This document shows, piece after piece, positions 41,369 to 50,257 of a stretch of 64,000 nucleotides of DNA. A program made the position numbers and the translations under genes. The notes below the pieces were generated by a model, which saw only the letters and a list, made by a program, of their open reading frames with translations, searched no databases and had not been told where the DNA came from. Position 1 is the first letter of the stretch, and each line of letters starts with the position of its first letter. Source of the DNA: Bradyrhizobium sp. DOA9 (lineage in GTDB: Bacteria; Pseudomonadota; Alphaproteobacteria; Rhizobiales; Xanthobacteraceae); NCBI RefSeq assembly GCF_000617845.2, contig NZ_DF820425.1, forward strand, positions 6,516,741 through 6,580,740. The letters are read 5' to 3'.

Positions 41369-42643
41369 TTGCCAATTGTCCCTGAAGCTGACGGCCGCGA
41401 ATACATCCATGGATGGCGCGTTGCGGCCACGCTCACCGCATTGTTTCTCGTGAGCCTGATTTCCCAGATCGATCGGATACTGCCATTCGTCATGGCAGAA
41501 GCGATCAAGGCCGACTTAGCGCTCAGCGACACCAGCATCGGCCTTTTGACCGGGGCTGCATTCGCCATTTGCTACACACTCCTTTCGTTGCCACTTGCCA
41601 GAGCGTCCGACCGCGGATCGCCCCGGTTTGTGATCGTCCTATGTACTCTGCTTTGGAGTGCGATGACGGCGCTTGGCGGCTTCGCGACAAGTTTCCTGTT
41701 CCTGGCATGCACACGTTTCGGCGTTGCGTTCGGCGAGGCCGGCGCCACCCCGGCCGCACACGCGATCATCGCCCGGAAGATCAACCCCGCGTTCCGCGGC
41801 CTCGCAATTGCTTTTTTCGCCCTGGGTATCCCTCTCGGCACCATGGTCGGATTCGCCGGCGGCGGCGCCGTCAGCGATATGCTGGGTTGGCGTACGGGGC
41901 TGATCGGCGCCGGAGCCTTAGGAGCAGCAATTGGCCTGCTGGTGCTCGCAATCATCAGCCCGACTCCGCCAACAAGTAGCCGAGCGACCGGGAGCGAACC
42001 GTTCTTCCAAGCGAGCTTGCGTCTTCTATCGTCTAAGGACTTTCGTTGGCTGTTCATTGGCGCAGTCATCGGCAGCTTCGCGGGAGCCCCGTTCTACGCA
42101 TTCGCAGCTTCCTTTCTCATTCGCGCTCACGGATACAGCGCCAGCGAGGCCGGGCTGGCGTTCGGGCTTCTCCAAGGTCTGATGGGCATTCTCGGTACGC
42201 TCATAGGCGGGCGTTGGTTCGATCGCGCGGTGCGCTCCGGCACAGGAAGGGTACTCGGGCCTCCCGCGGTTCTCTTTCTTGTCGCCAGCACGACGACCGC
42301 TGCGGCCTTGTTTGCGTCAATCGGCTGGCTCTCGATATTGCTGCTGGTGCCGAGCATGTTGTCCTTCGCATTTCTTTTGCCATGGGGGTTCGGCGCTGCA
42401 CATCTGGTGGCCGGAAATGGCAAAGAGGCGATGGCTAGTAGCCTCGTTCTGATCGGCTCGGGCCTCTTTGGTCCGGCAATCGGGCCGCTGCTCGTCGGTG
42501 CGATCAGCGACGCCGCGACCAATGCGCAGATGCCGAACGGGCTCGCGATTGGATTGCTGATTGTCCCGGTCGCCAGCGCCGCCACCGGCATCGTCCTGTT
42601 GATTGCAAACCGGCGGATCGCTGGTTCACTTCGGCGATCGTGA
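41369..42643 (+). CDS. MFS transporter
   Basis: Major facilitator permease of 424 residues with about 12 hydrophobic segments: LTALFLVSLISQIDRILPFV at TM1, the A-motif-like LARASDRGSPRFVIVLC between TM2 and TM3, and TRFGVAFGEAGATPAAHAII. It resembles the aromatic-acid/hexuronate or spinster-like branch. The start is a TTG at 41369. Another start is not excluded, since no Met occurs in the first 45 residues. The 41077-41368 gap has a GACAC-TTG-GTGTC palindrome at 41221-41233, related to but not matching the TetR motif. Confidence 0.87.
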   Translation: MPIVPEADGREYIHGWRVAATLTALFLVSLISQIDRILPFVMAEAIKADLALSDTSIGLLTGAAFAICYTLLSLPLARASDRGSPRFVIVLCTLLWSAMTALGGFATSFLFLACTRFGVAFGEAGATPAAHAIIARKINPAFRGLAIAFFALGIPLGTMVGFAGGGAVSDMLGWRTGLIGAGALGAAIGLLVLAIISPTPPTSSRATGSEPFFQASLRLLSSKDFRWLFIGAVIGSFAGAPFYAFAASFLIRAHGYSASEAGLAFGLLQGLMGILGTLIGGRWFDRAVRSGTGRVLGPPAVLFLVASTTTAAALFASIGWLSILLLVPSMLSFAFLLPWGFGAAHLVAGNGKEAMASSLVLIGSGLFGPAIGPLLVGAISDAATNAQMPNGLAIGLLIVPVASAATGIVLLIANRRIAGSLRRS

Positions 42644-42829
42644 GCAGGGATTGAACGACAGCGACCGACTTGTTGGCCGGCACCAATCGTCAGGCTGACC
42701 GGCGGCTACTTATCGCGCGAGAAGACGCTCCAGGGCGCGCCGGCGTGGCCCCTGTACGGTCGAACACGCCTTCCTTTCGAGCAGGCGACGCGGCCAGACG
42801 GGCCGGGCCACGAAATCGCCCAGATAATA

Positions 42830-42844
42830 TTACACCAAGTGCGA
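42830..42844. promoter_or_regulatory. TetR-type operator before the 42930 gene
   Basis: TTACACC-A-AGTGCGA, matching the TetR motif. A weaker copy (TTACGTC-T-GGTGCGA) lies at 42851-42865. Confidence 0.58.
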
Positions 42845-42929
42845 TATAATTTACGTCTGGTGCGAAATTCCAGATGCCTGCCTTTAGGGGCCCTACCGTC
42901 GTCCGCGGGGACGAAAAAGGAGGAATTAG

Positions 42930-43625
42930 ATGACATCTGATATGGCGGATGGGGCCGATACCAACCTGCGGCATGGGGGGGAGCGTGATGCTGGAGCGCT
43001 TCCCGGCGGCGTGCCCCCGATCCATAGCGGCAATCCGGATCACCTTGGCCGACCGCGCCCGCGCGTGTTGCCGATCGAGACGCGCATAAGACGCGGAGCG
43101 GCCGCTGCACACCGAGCGCGCGGACGGATCGTTCGGGTCCGGGGGGCCTACGGGTCGGCCAAGACCCTGCAGTCCCTCCAGCCCGCGGACCACGAAAAGC
43201 CCTTCGCAACTCCAATCTCCTCTCGTCTTGCATCACGCTTTGTGAAGGCAATCCGATCTCCGGTTCTCACGAATGTCGGCGTCGCCGCTCTCCTCTATGT
43301 GATTTCATTCCATCCCTCTTTCGATCTGGCGGGCATGGTTTCAAGCAGCTTCGTCTGCCCTGGCGCGAAGCCGATATTGGTCGCGACCGTGGATTTCATC
43401 CAGGACGAGGTCACCCCAACGATCCAGGCGTTCCTCACGGGCCGGCTGACGAAATGGATCGGATTGACCTTGCTCTTCGCCTTGTTTCCTGCGCTCGGCG
43501 TGCTTCGCGTCGGAACCATGGCGAAGATTCGCGCGCTGGCTACGTCGGCGCTGGCCCGGGTTCGTCGCCGCAGGCGATCATGCGGAGCACCGCCCCCACG
43601 CGCTCCGCATGAGTTGATCGTCTGA
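42930..43625 (+). CDS. Hypothetical protein with two possible membrane segments
   Basis: A 231-residue frame of doubtful meaning. The ATG at 42930 has an excellent AAGGAGG 6-7 bases upstream. The first 100 residues are low-complexity (Arg, Gly, Ala, Pro). The second half has two hydrophobic segments (NVGVAALLYVISFHPSFDLA and WIGLTLLFALFPALGVLRVG), with a very basic tail. No family was recognised. The N-terminal part looks like non-coding frame quality and may be frameshifted. It lies behind two TetR-type operators and before a decarboxylase, so it may be a membrane partner. Confidence 0.45.
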   Translation: MTSDMADGADTNLRHGGERDAGALPGGVPPIHSGNPDHLGRPRPRVLPIETRIRRGAAAAHRARGRIVRVRGAYGSAKTLQSLQPADHEKPFATPISSRLASRFVKAIRSPVLTNVGVAALLYVISFHPSFDLAGMVSSSFVCPGAKPILVATVDFIQDEVTPTIQAFLTGRLTKWIGLTLLFALFPALGVLRVGTMAKIRALATSALARVRRRRRSCGAPPPRAPHELIV

Positions 43626-43723
43626 AGGTGCGGAGCTGTTTGCAACTCGTCGCGAAGGAATCCAAAACAGCCCCCGGCTCCGCTTGAAACACCCAGCCGG
43701 AGTGAACAACCATAGAGGTCTAA

Positions 43724-45154
43724 ATGACGCCCGAGGAATTCCGACGACGAGGTCACGAGATCATCGATTGGCTGGCCGACTATCATGCCAAGATGTCCGA
43801 CTATCCGGTCCAGCCTGCGACCCAGCCGGGTGACGTTAAAGCGATGCTTCTACCCTCCCCGCCGCTGGAAGCTGAGGGGTTTGATGAGGTCATCGCTGAT
43901 CTTGATTCAGTGGTTCTCCCCAACATCTCGCATTGGCAACACCCGCGGTTCTTCGGCTACTTTCCCTCAAATTCACTTGGCTCCGGTATCCTTGGCGACC
44001 TCGTGAGCAGCGGACTTGGGGTTCTGGGGCTGTCCTGGCAGTCGTCGCCCGCGGTAACGGAGATTGAGGAGGTCACGGTCGACTGGTTCAGGCAAATGGT
44101 CGGCCTGTCTTCCGCCTGGTTCGGTGTTATCAACGATACTGCGTCGACAAGCACGTTGGTTGCTCTGCTATGTGCCCGGGAGAAGACGACGGGTTTTTCG
44201 CTCGTTCGCCAGGGTCTGCAAGCGGAACTCAAGCCACTGACGATCTACACGTCGACAAGCGCTCATTCTTCCGTCGAAAAGGCGGCGCTGCTCGCTGGCT
44301 TCGGCCGCGAGAATGTCCGCATGGTCGATATCGACGATAATTTCGCGATGCGGCCAGGGGCGCTCGAGGATGCCATCGTTGCGGATATCCGCTCCGGGTT
44401 CAAGCCATGCGCGATCGTCGCGGCCGTGGGCGGGACCGCCACCGCGTCCATCGACCCAGTTTCCGAGATCGCGGCCATAGCGAGGAAGCACGGTTTGTGG
44501 CTCCACATCGACGCTGCCATGGCCGGGAATGCGATGATCTTGCCCGAGCTACGGTGGATGTGGGAAGGCGTCGAGGACGCGGACAGTGTCGTGATCAATG
44601 CGCACAAATGGCTCGGCGTCCCGTTCGATTGTTCGCTCTATTTCGTTCGGGACGAGCCTCACCTGCTCAGGGTGATGTCGGCCGATCCGAGCTTCCTTCA
44701 ATCTCAGGCCGACGAGAAGGTGCGCAATCTGCGTAACACCGGCATTCCGCTCGGACGGAGATTCAGGGCGTTGAAACTGTGGTTTGCCATACGGGAACAG
44801 GGCGTTTCCGGGTTGCAGGCGAGGTTGCGGCGCGACATCAGTCTGGCCCAGCATCTTCGGTCGAAAGTCGAAGCGACACCGGGTTGGGAAGTCGTCGCGC
44901 CCGTCGTTCTGCAAACCGTGTGTCTTGTGTATCGCCCGAGATCCGTGCCTTCCCATCGTCTCGATGACTTCACGCGCGCATGGGCCCATGCGGTGAACGC
45001 CTCAGGCCAAGCCTATGTCACGCCGGCTACCGCGGCCGGGCACTGGATGGTTCGCGTCTCGATCGGCACGATATCCACCGAGGCGAGCGACATAGAGGCG
45101 GTGTGGCGCACGATCCAGGAAGCGGCTGCCGCGGCCGTCCCCAAATTTTCGTGA
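43724..45154 (+). CDS. Group II PLP decarboxylase (aromatic-L-amino-acid type)
   Basis: Decarboxylase of 476 residues: MTPEEFRRRGHEIIDWLADY, HPRFFGYFPSNSLGSGILGD, the PLP site in LHIDAAMAGNAM and VINAHKWLGVPFDCSLYFVR, whose Lys binds PLP. The architecture matches aromatic-amino-acid, tryptophan or related decarboxylases. The ATG at 43724 has GAGG 5-6 bases upstream. It makes an aromatic amine and CO2. The exact substrate is unknown. It converges with the lipoprotein gene. Confidence 0.9.
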   Translation: MTPEEFRRRGHEIIDWLADYHAKMSDYPVQPATQPGDVKAMLLPSPPLEAEGFDEVIADLDSVVLPNISHWQHPRFFGYFPSNSLGSGILGDLVSSGLGVLGLSWQSSPAVTEIEEVTVDWFRQMVGLSSAWFGVINDTASTSTLVALLCAREKTTGFSLVRQGLQAELKPLTIYTSTSAHSSVEKAALLAGFGRENVRMVDIDDNFAMRPGALEDAIVADIRSGFKPCAIVAAVGGTATASIDPVSEIAAIARKHGLWLHIDAAMAGNAMILPELRWMWEGVEDADSVVINAHKWLGVPFDCSLYFVRDEPHLLRVMSADPSFLQSQADEKVRNLRNTGIPLGRRFRALKLWFAIREQGVSGLQARLRRDISLAQHLRSKVEATPGWEVVAPVVLQTVCLVYRPRSVPSHRLDDFTRAWAHAVNASGQAYVTPATAAGHWMVRVSIGTISTEASDIEAVWRTIQEAAAAAVPKFS

Positions 45155-45189
45155 ATAGCCCGGGTAGATAGGGGTGCATCGCCCCCGCG

Positions 45190-45211
45190 GGCATCGCAAC
45201 ATCGCGATGCC
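45190..45211. terminator. Hairpin between convergent genes
   Basis: 8-bp arms (45190-45197 and 45204-45211) around 6 bases, between the stop of the decarboxylase and the stop of the lipoprotein gene. GC-rich flanks could extend pairing with a bulge. A likely bidirectional terminator, though without T-run. Confidence 0.5.
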
Positions 45212-45230
45212 GCCCGCTTCATGTCGCGGG

Positions 45231-46094
45231 TTAAGGCCCGCCGGCCGGTGGTGCGGCGGCCGGAGACGATAGAGATACCGCGCCTTTGTCGGTCCAACTT
45301 GGGGGAGCGCCTAGTCCCTGGCCGATGAACCCGGCAATTCCCGGAGCTCTTCCGAACGCCTCGCACGCGGATTGCTTCGGCGCGCCGCCCAGCAACACGT
45401 GCAAGCTGTCCAGCGACGGCAGCGCTGGAGCCGCTCCGAATGGGGTACTGCCCGTGACGAGCAGTCTGCTGAAGTCGGCGGCAAAGGCCGTCGAGAGGTC
45501 GTATGCATCGCCGTCCGGCGATACGCGCGGCGAGCTCGTGAAGGAATTCGCCCCGCGGCCCCATACCATCGCCGCCTTCTGCTTCCCGTGTCGGTCCCGT
45601 GCTTCACCTTCGACCGACAAGCTGCCGAGTCCCAACGGAATGCGCGGAACAGGTACCGGCACTCCAGGCAGGAGCACGGATTTCGCGACCCGTGCGACAC
45701 CGGATGCGCCTGCCGCCGCAGGATCCGTCGCCGCCGCATGTGTGATCACCGCTTGAACGGTGAGGTCGGCCTGATCCGCCGGGCCGGCAATGTCGAACCG
45801 CTCGCTCAGCCCGAAGCACAGAGCACGGTCGATAGCGTTGCCGATGATCTTGCGCTGCTCCGGTGAGAAGGAGACCTCCGCCGCCGCTTTGGTCGAAAAC
45901 CGAGTTTCGACCAGCCGCACGGTCTTGGCGCCGAGAACGTCCTCCTTGTCGACGCGAACGATCGACTTCGTCAGAACACCGTCGGATGGCGTCAGACCAT
46001 CATAACTGGTGAGCGAACCCGCCCTGTTCAGCGGCGCAGTCGCGCAGCCGGCGGTCAGCAGACACAAGGCCGCTATGAGCGGGCAACGCTGCAT
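45231..46094 (-). CDS. DUF3313-like lipoprotein
   Basis: Lipoprotein of 287 residues. The signal peptide ends in the lipobox LTAGC (Cys 17). The body has GSLTSYDGLTPSDGVL near the start, as in DUF3313 proteins, and a Pro/Ala-rich C-terminus. Function unknown, membrane-anchored in the periplasm. Follows the alpha/beta hydrolase gene on the same strand by 6 bp, so co-expressed with it. Confidence 0.75.
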   Translation of the reverse strand: MQRCPLIAALCLLTAGCATAPLNRAGSLTSYDGLTPSDGVLTKSIVRVDKEDVLGAKTVRLVETRFSTKAAAEVSFSPEQRKIIGNAIDRALCFGLSERFDIAGPADQADLTVQAVITHAAATDPAAAGASGVARVAKSVLLPGVPVPVPRIPLGLGSLSVEGEARDRHGKQKAAMVWGRGANSFTSSPRVSPDGDAYDLSTAFAADFSRLLVTGSTPFGAAPALPSLDSLHVLLGGAPKQSACEAFGRAPGIAGFIGQGLGAPPSWTDKGAVSLSSPAAAPPAGGP

Positions 46095-46100
46095 CGGACT

Positions 46101-47261
46101 TTACCGATGCAATACAGATGCCGACCAGTCGATGTCTGCCGTCGCTTGACGTGCTCCAGCCCCAAGGGGAGGATAACTCCCCTGTCGCTCACTGGTCAGG
46201 ATGCGGCTTTTCTCGGCCGAGGACGCACGCATGCTATTATCTTGCCAATCCGGCCGAACGACCGCGCCCGAGATCGGGATGGAATTCCGCGCTGTAGGCG
46301 CCGCGAGAATGTCCTGCCAATCGACGCTCCATTGCGCCAAACCTTTGGAATCCCCGGCAAAGGCATAGTCCAGGAATGCAAGCGTCAAATCTCCGGTGGC
46401 TTCCTTGACCTTCGGATTCAGTCCTGGCCCGCCGGTCAGAGCGCGGTCCGTAAACATGCTATGGGATCCGCCTCGGAACATGACCAGAAGCTTGCGCCGA
46501 TTGCCGATCGCCTCGAATATTGCGACCCGATCGCGTGCAGCCGAATAGAAGCCGGGAATCTTGATGACGTCCTGCGTGGCCGTCACGTGAAGCGTCGGCA
46601 CGGCGATGTTGGCGAGCACGCTCGACAAGTCCTTCTCGCCGTAGAAAGGTGGGGCGGAAATCACGATCGCCGCCTTGATGCGCCGGTCGCGAAAATCGAG
46701 CCACCGACCATCCCGAACAACCCGCGCACCCACCGTCAACAACGCGGTGTTCGCACCATAGGAATGTCCGGCTACGACGATACGTCGCATATCGATGAAT
46801 CGGGCGTACGGACCGGTTGCAAACAACAGCATTTGGTCGAGCGCAAAACGGAGATCTCCGACACGCGCCGCGGCTTCATCATCCCGGGTCGCTGCTTGCA
46901 GCCGCCCCACGAGCTCGAAGGGATTTCCACGCCAGAGCGAGGTATCGCTCCCGATATGCTGGACATGCAAACTCGCGATGCCGTGCGCGGCCCACCGGGC
47001 GGCGAGGTAGGTGTAGCCGTTTCGCGAACCGCCCATGCCGTGCGAGAAGATGATCAGTGGCACCCGTCCCGGCGATGCCTCGGTGGGCCAATACAAGCGA
47101 GCAGGAACTTCGCGACCTCGAGACGCATCTACCCAATCGAAGTCGACCGCACGAAAGGCCGCATGCTCCTGTTGCACCTGAGCATTCTGCGCGTTCGCAG
47201 CTTCAGGCAATGCCATCGCGACGGCACATGCCAATGCCATAGCAGCGAGCCAGCTTCTCAT
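46101..47261 (-). CDS. Exported alpha/beta hydrolase (PAF-acetylhydrolase-like)
   Basis: Protein of 386 residues with a cleavable signal peptide (MRSWLAAMALACAVAMALPE, then ANA). The alpha/beta core has IIFSHGMGGSRNGYTYLAAR (oxyanion hole) and nucleophile motif VVAGHSYGANTAL (G-H-S-Y-G). The downstream Asp (TATQDVIKIPG) and His (GGSHSMFTD) complete a triad. The best start is ATG 47261 because AGGAG is 8 bases before it. A TetR-type repeat is at 47356-47370. Confidence 0.85.
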   Translation of the reverse strand: MRSWLAAMALACAVAMALPEAANAQNAQVQQEHAAFRAVDFDWVDASRGREVPARLYWPTEASPGRVPLIIFSHGMGGSRNGYTYLAARWAAHGIASLHVQHIGSDTSLWRGNPFELVGRLQAATRDDEAAARVGDLRFALDQMLLFATGPYARFIDMRRIVVAGHSYGANTALLTVGARVVRDGRWLDFRDRRIKAAIVISAPPFYGEKDLSSVLANIAVPTLHVTATQDVIKIPGFYSAARDRVAIFEAIGNRRKLLVMFRGGSHSMFTDRALTGGPGLNPKVKEATGDLTLAFLDYAFAGDSKGLAQWSVDWQDILAAPTARNSIPISGAVVRPDWQDNSMRASSAEKSRILTSERQGSYPPLGAGARQATADIDWSASVLHR

Positions 47262-47355
47262 GACCATTACTCCTGCTACGTCCCCGCACCCGGCATTCAC
47301 AGCACTTGTGCCGAAGCCAATTCGGTAACAGTCCGGGTTCTTTGTGTCAATAAAA

Positions 47356-47370
47356 CTGCACTGGGTGCAT
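47356..47370. promoter_or_regulatory. TetR-type operator before the hydrolase-lipoprotein pair
   Basis: CTGCACT-G-GGTGCAT, related to the TetR motif, 95 bp upstream of the hydrolase start. Confidence 0.52.
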
Positions 47371-47483
47371 TATTTTGACGCAGGCCACGCGGCATTCGGT
47401 AACGCGTGCGTGATCATCCGACAGGTCATGCGAGCTCGTCTGCTCGAGTCGACGAGACTGCCGAGATCGAAAACGGTGCAATT

Positions 47484-47712
47484 TCAATCCAGGCTGAAGT
47501 TGCTTTCCTTGGCGATCTTTCTGAAGCTCGCCATATCCGATGACGTCCGCAGAGTCGCTTCCTCCGCGGGACGATACTGCGCCACCAGCCCGATTTCTTC
47601 CAGCTGCGCTCGCCCTTCACTGTCCTGCATCACGGCTTGCAAGGCACCTGAAAGTTTCCCGACGATGACAGAGGGAGTGCCCGCCGGCACGTAAACAGCG
47701 TGCCACCAGGGA
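47484..47712 (-). pseudogene. 3' remnant of a TctC/Bug-type solute-binding protein
   Basis: The last ~75 codons encode the C-terminal region of a tripartite tricarboxylate transporter receptor (Bug family): WHAVYVPAGTPSVIVGKLSG, then MQDSEGRAQLEEIGLVAQYR and a final ASFRKIAKESNFSLD. The N-terminal two-thirds, including the signal peptide, are missing, and the upstream frame has unrelated sequence. Remnant after rearrangement, with a second gene remnant abutting. Confidence 0.72.
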
Positions 47713-47993
47713 AGCTCGAGACGAGTGGAAAGGTGACCATTATCACCGGATCTTCGCGGGGAATAGGCAGGCAGCTGGCGCTCGATTGCGCGCTCGCCGG
47801 CAATCCGGTGATTGTCAACTATGTCAGCAGCAAAGCGGCAGCGGATCAGATCGTCCAAGCAATCGCCGATGCAGGCGGAGGTGCGTTCGCCGTCCGGGCG
47901 GATGTAAGTGACGGCACTCAGGTCGACCATTTGATAGCGGCTGCCATCGAGAAGATCGGCAAGTTGGACTGCGTCATCAACAATGCTGGAGTC
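47700..47993 (+). pseudogene. 5' remnant of an SDR oxidoreductase
   Basis: Encodes the N-terminal ~98 residues of a short-chain dehydrogenase: GKVTIITGSSRGIGRQLALD, then VRADVSDGTQVDHLI and KLDCVINNAGV. After the NNAG motif the frame loses similarity, and the catalytic Tyr/Lys region is absent. It overlaps the TctC remnant head to head. Both ends indicate a deletion or rearrangement junction. From 47994 to 48072 nothing was recognised. Confidence 0.72.
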
Positions 47994-48072
47994 GGCAACC
48001 GGATCGAGCAGTCGCGACTGGATCACGGCAATGGACGCTTCGAGGCAGGATCGGCTCTGCTCTACGACCGCA

Positions 48073-49299
48073 TCAAAGTGCCGCCACAGTTGCAAAGCCG
48101 TGCTCCGCTGCTTCGAGCGCAGCGGCGATGTCGGCCTCGGTATGAGCGGCGCAGAGGAACATATTGTGCTTGGGATGGAAGTAGACACCCCTTGCAAGCA
48201 TCGCGCTGCAGAAGGCCGAACCTTTCCGATAGTCCGGGTCGCCTTCAAACAACAGGGTCGGCATTTGCACGGGCCCCGATTGACGGATCGCAAGACCGAA
48301 CTGACGGGAACGCGTCTCGAGGCCATCGCGCAGTGTTTGCCCGAGCTGCGCGAGGCGGGCCGGAACATCGTCCCTGCGCACGATCTTCAACGTCGCGACG
48401 GCAGCAGCCATGGCGACGGCGCCGGCCCAGAATGACCCCGTGACAAAGACCTGGGACGCAGCACGGCGCAGCCAATCGGCTCCGGTGACGGCCGCCAGGG
48501 CATGACCATTGGCGATCGCCTTGCTCCAGGCCGACAGGTCGGGCCGAACGCCAAGGCCTTCCCAGCTACCGGCGGCATTCAGGCGGAAGCCGGCGCGAAC
48601 TTCGTCGATGAGCAGCGCGGCCCCCTTGCTGTCACAGATGCGACGCGCCGCGCGGGCGAACTCCACGGTGGGAAGCTCCTGGTCGAACCCAAGATCGTGG
48701 CGGAACGCCGAAACTAGAATCCCGGCAAGGTCATCACCCGCCGCCTCGGCCGCCGCCTCGAGGCTCTCGACGTCGTTGAAGGTGAAATATGCGAGATGGG
48801 CGCGATCCTCCGCGGTCACGCCGAGAAGCGACGGTGAGCACCACGGCACGGCACCATGATAGGCGCCCTTGGCGACGAGGATCTTTCGCCGACCCGTCGC
48901 AGCCCTTGCGATCGTGACGCACGTCGTCGTCGCATCGGTGCCGTTCTTCTGAAACTGCGTCCAATCGGCATGGCCCACCATATCCACGACGAGCTCGGCC
49001 AACTCGACCATGATCTCGGCCGGACCATTGAGGCAGTCGCCGTCGCGCCGCTGACGCTCGGCCGCTTCCTCCACTTCGGGATGATGATGGCCGAGCAGGT
49101 TGGGACCCCAGCTGCACATGAAGTCGACGTAGCGGTTGCCGTCGACATCCCAGAGCACGCCGCCTTCGCCGCGGCTGAAGAACTGCGGATACGTCTCCGG
49201 CAACTTGGCCGCGTGGAGATGTCCCCACATCCCGCCTGGCACGACCTTTTCGGCCCGCGCCCGCAGGGCAGCATCCCTTGTCCTGATCATCTCCGGCAT
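48073..49299 (-). CDS. Class III aminotransferase (GSA-aminomutase-like)
   Basis: PLP enzyme of 408 residues resembling glutamate-1-semialdehyde 2,1-aminomutase/beta-amino-acid aminotransferases: KVVPGGMWGHLHAAKLPE, YVDFMCSWGPNLLGHHHPEV, LLIDEVRAGFR (PLP-binding Asp) and Lys in DLSAWSKAIANGHALAAV. The ATG at 49299 follows GGAGAAGAGA. A TGATATATCA palindrome lies 20 bp upstream. It is unlikely to be the housekeeping hemL given the catabolic context and divergent sequence. It probably acts on an omega- or beta-amino acid intermediate. Confidence 0.87.
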   Translation of the reverse strand: MPEMIRTRDAALRARAEKVVPGGMWGHLHAAKLPETYPQFFSRGEGGVLWDVDGNRYVDFMCSWGPNLLGHHHPEVEEAAERQRRDGDCLNGPAEIMVELAELVVDMVGHADWTQFQKNGTDATTTCVTIARAATGRRKILVAKGAYHGAVPWCSPSLLGVTAEDRAHLAYFTFNDVESLEAAAEAAGDDLAGILVSAFRHDLGFDQELPTVEFARAARRICDSKGAALLIDEVRAGFRLNAAGSWEGLGVRPDLSAWSKAIANGHALAAVTGADWLRRAASQVFVTGSFWAGAVAMAAAVATLKIVRRDDVPARLAQLGQTLRDGLETRSRQFGLAIRQSGPVQMPTLLFEGDPDYRKGSAFCSAMLARGVYFHPKHNMFLCAAHTEADIAAALEAAEHGFATVAAL

Positions 49300-49317
49300 G
49301 TTCTCTCTTCTCCAGTT

Positions 49318-49329
49318 ATGATATATCAT
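49318..49329. promoter_or_regulatory. GntR-type operator, aminotransferase-gntR spacer
   Basis: ATGATATATCAT, a perfect 12-bp palindrome, in an AT-rich island (TATGATATATCATATATTA). Same core as sites at 58631 and 61418. Confidence 0.68.
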
Positions 49330-49443
49330 ATATTATGTTGTCGGCGACAAGGGAATTGTTGCTTTGCTGGCCCGGACCCGTAGACCTCGTATCGAAGGCT
49401 AGGGCGCGGATGACCGAACGGCCCAGACCTTCGGGGACCGAGA

Positions 49444-50250
49444 ATGGTGGACGTTGAACAGAGACATGGCGAAGGCGGCGTGGGCCCGGTCGCGCGCGAC
49501 AGCCTGACAAGCCTGGTCTACAACAATCTGCGCCAGGCGCTGATGGAAGGCCGGTTCTGGCCGGGCCATCGCTTCAAGATTCGCGACCTTGCTGCGACCA
49601 TGAACGTGTCGGAGACGCCCATCCGCGAAGCCCTGATGCAGCTCGTGCGCGGCCGCGCGCTCGAGATGCAGGCGGGTCGCTCGATCATGGTCGCCCACAT
49701 GACGGCCAAGCAGTATATCGAGCTCAGGACCGTCAGGCTGTTTCTCGAGGGACTCGCCGCCGAGCACGCAACCACGCGCATCTCGGAAGCCGATATCGAC
49801 AGGATGGAGGCCACTCACCGCGAGCTGATCAGCGCGGAGAAGGAGCGCAGATGGTCCGACGCGGTTCGCGCCAACTGGCAATTCCACCGCGGTCTCTATG
49901 ATGGATCGGGGCTTCCCGAAGTGCTCGCCATCCTCGACGATATCTGGATGCGCAACGGACCCCTGTTGAATTTCCATTACCCGCACGCCCCCCCGACCTA
50001 TCCAAACGAACATCAGCACCTGTCCGTTCTCAAGAATCTGCGGCAGCGCCGGCCGGACAAGGTTCGCGAGTCGATCCAGGCGGACATGATGGAGGGCGGC
50101 CAGAATCTCGTCCGGTTGCTGGAAAAGCATGGCGGTACGCGCTTCATCACGCCTGAGACAGCCATCGACGACGACGTCGAGATTGAAGCGACGAAGACGC
50201 GCGCCGCATCACCTGCCAAGGCGGCCCGCGCGAAATCCAGGCGTCGCTGA
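49444..50250 (+). CDS. GntR regulator, FadR/FCD type
   Basis: GntR regulator of 268 residues. N-terminal winged HTH: LTSLVYNNLRQALMEGRFWP, GHRFKIRDLAATMNVSETPI, REALMQLVRGRALEMQAGRS. C-terminal FCD ligand domain with FHRGLYDGSG and PNEHQHLSVL (metal-binding His region). A basic tail ends the protein. Divergent from the aminotransferase and most likely binds the TGATATATCA sites of this locus. The effector is unknown. Confidence 0.92.
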   Translation: MVDVEQRHGEGGVGPVARDSLTSLVYNNLRQALMEGRFWPGHRFKIRDLAATMNVSETPIREALMQLVRGRALEMQAGRSIMVAHMTAKQYIELRTVRLFLEGLAAEHATTRISEADIDRMEATHRELISAEKERRWSDAVRANWQFHRGLYDGSGLPEVLAILDDIWMRNGPLLNFHYPHAPPTYPNEHQHLSVLKNLRQRRPDKVRESIQADMMEGGQNLVRLLEKHGGTRFITPETAIDDDVEIEATKTRAASPAKAARAKSRRR

Positions 50251-50257
50251 AAGTTGC

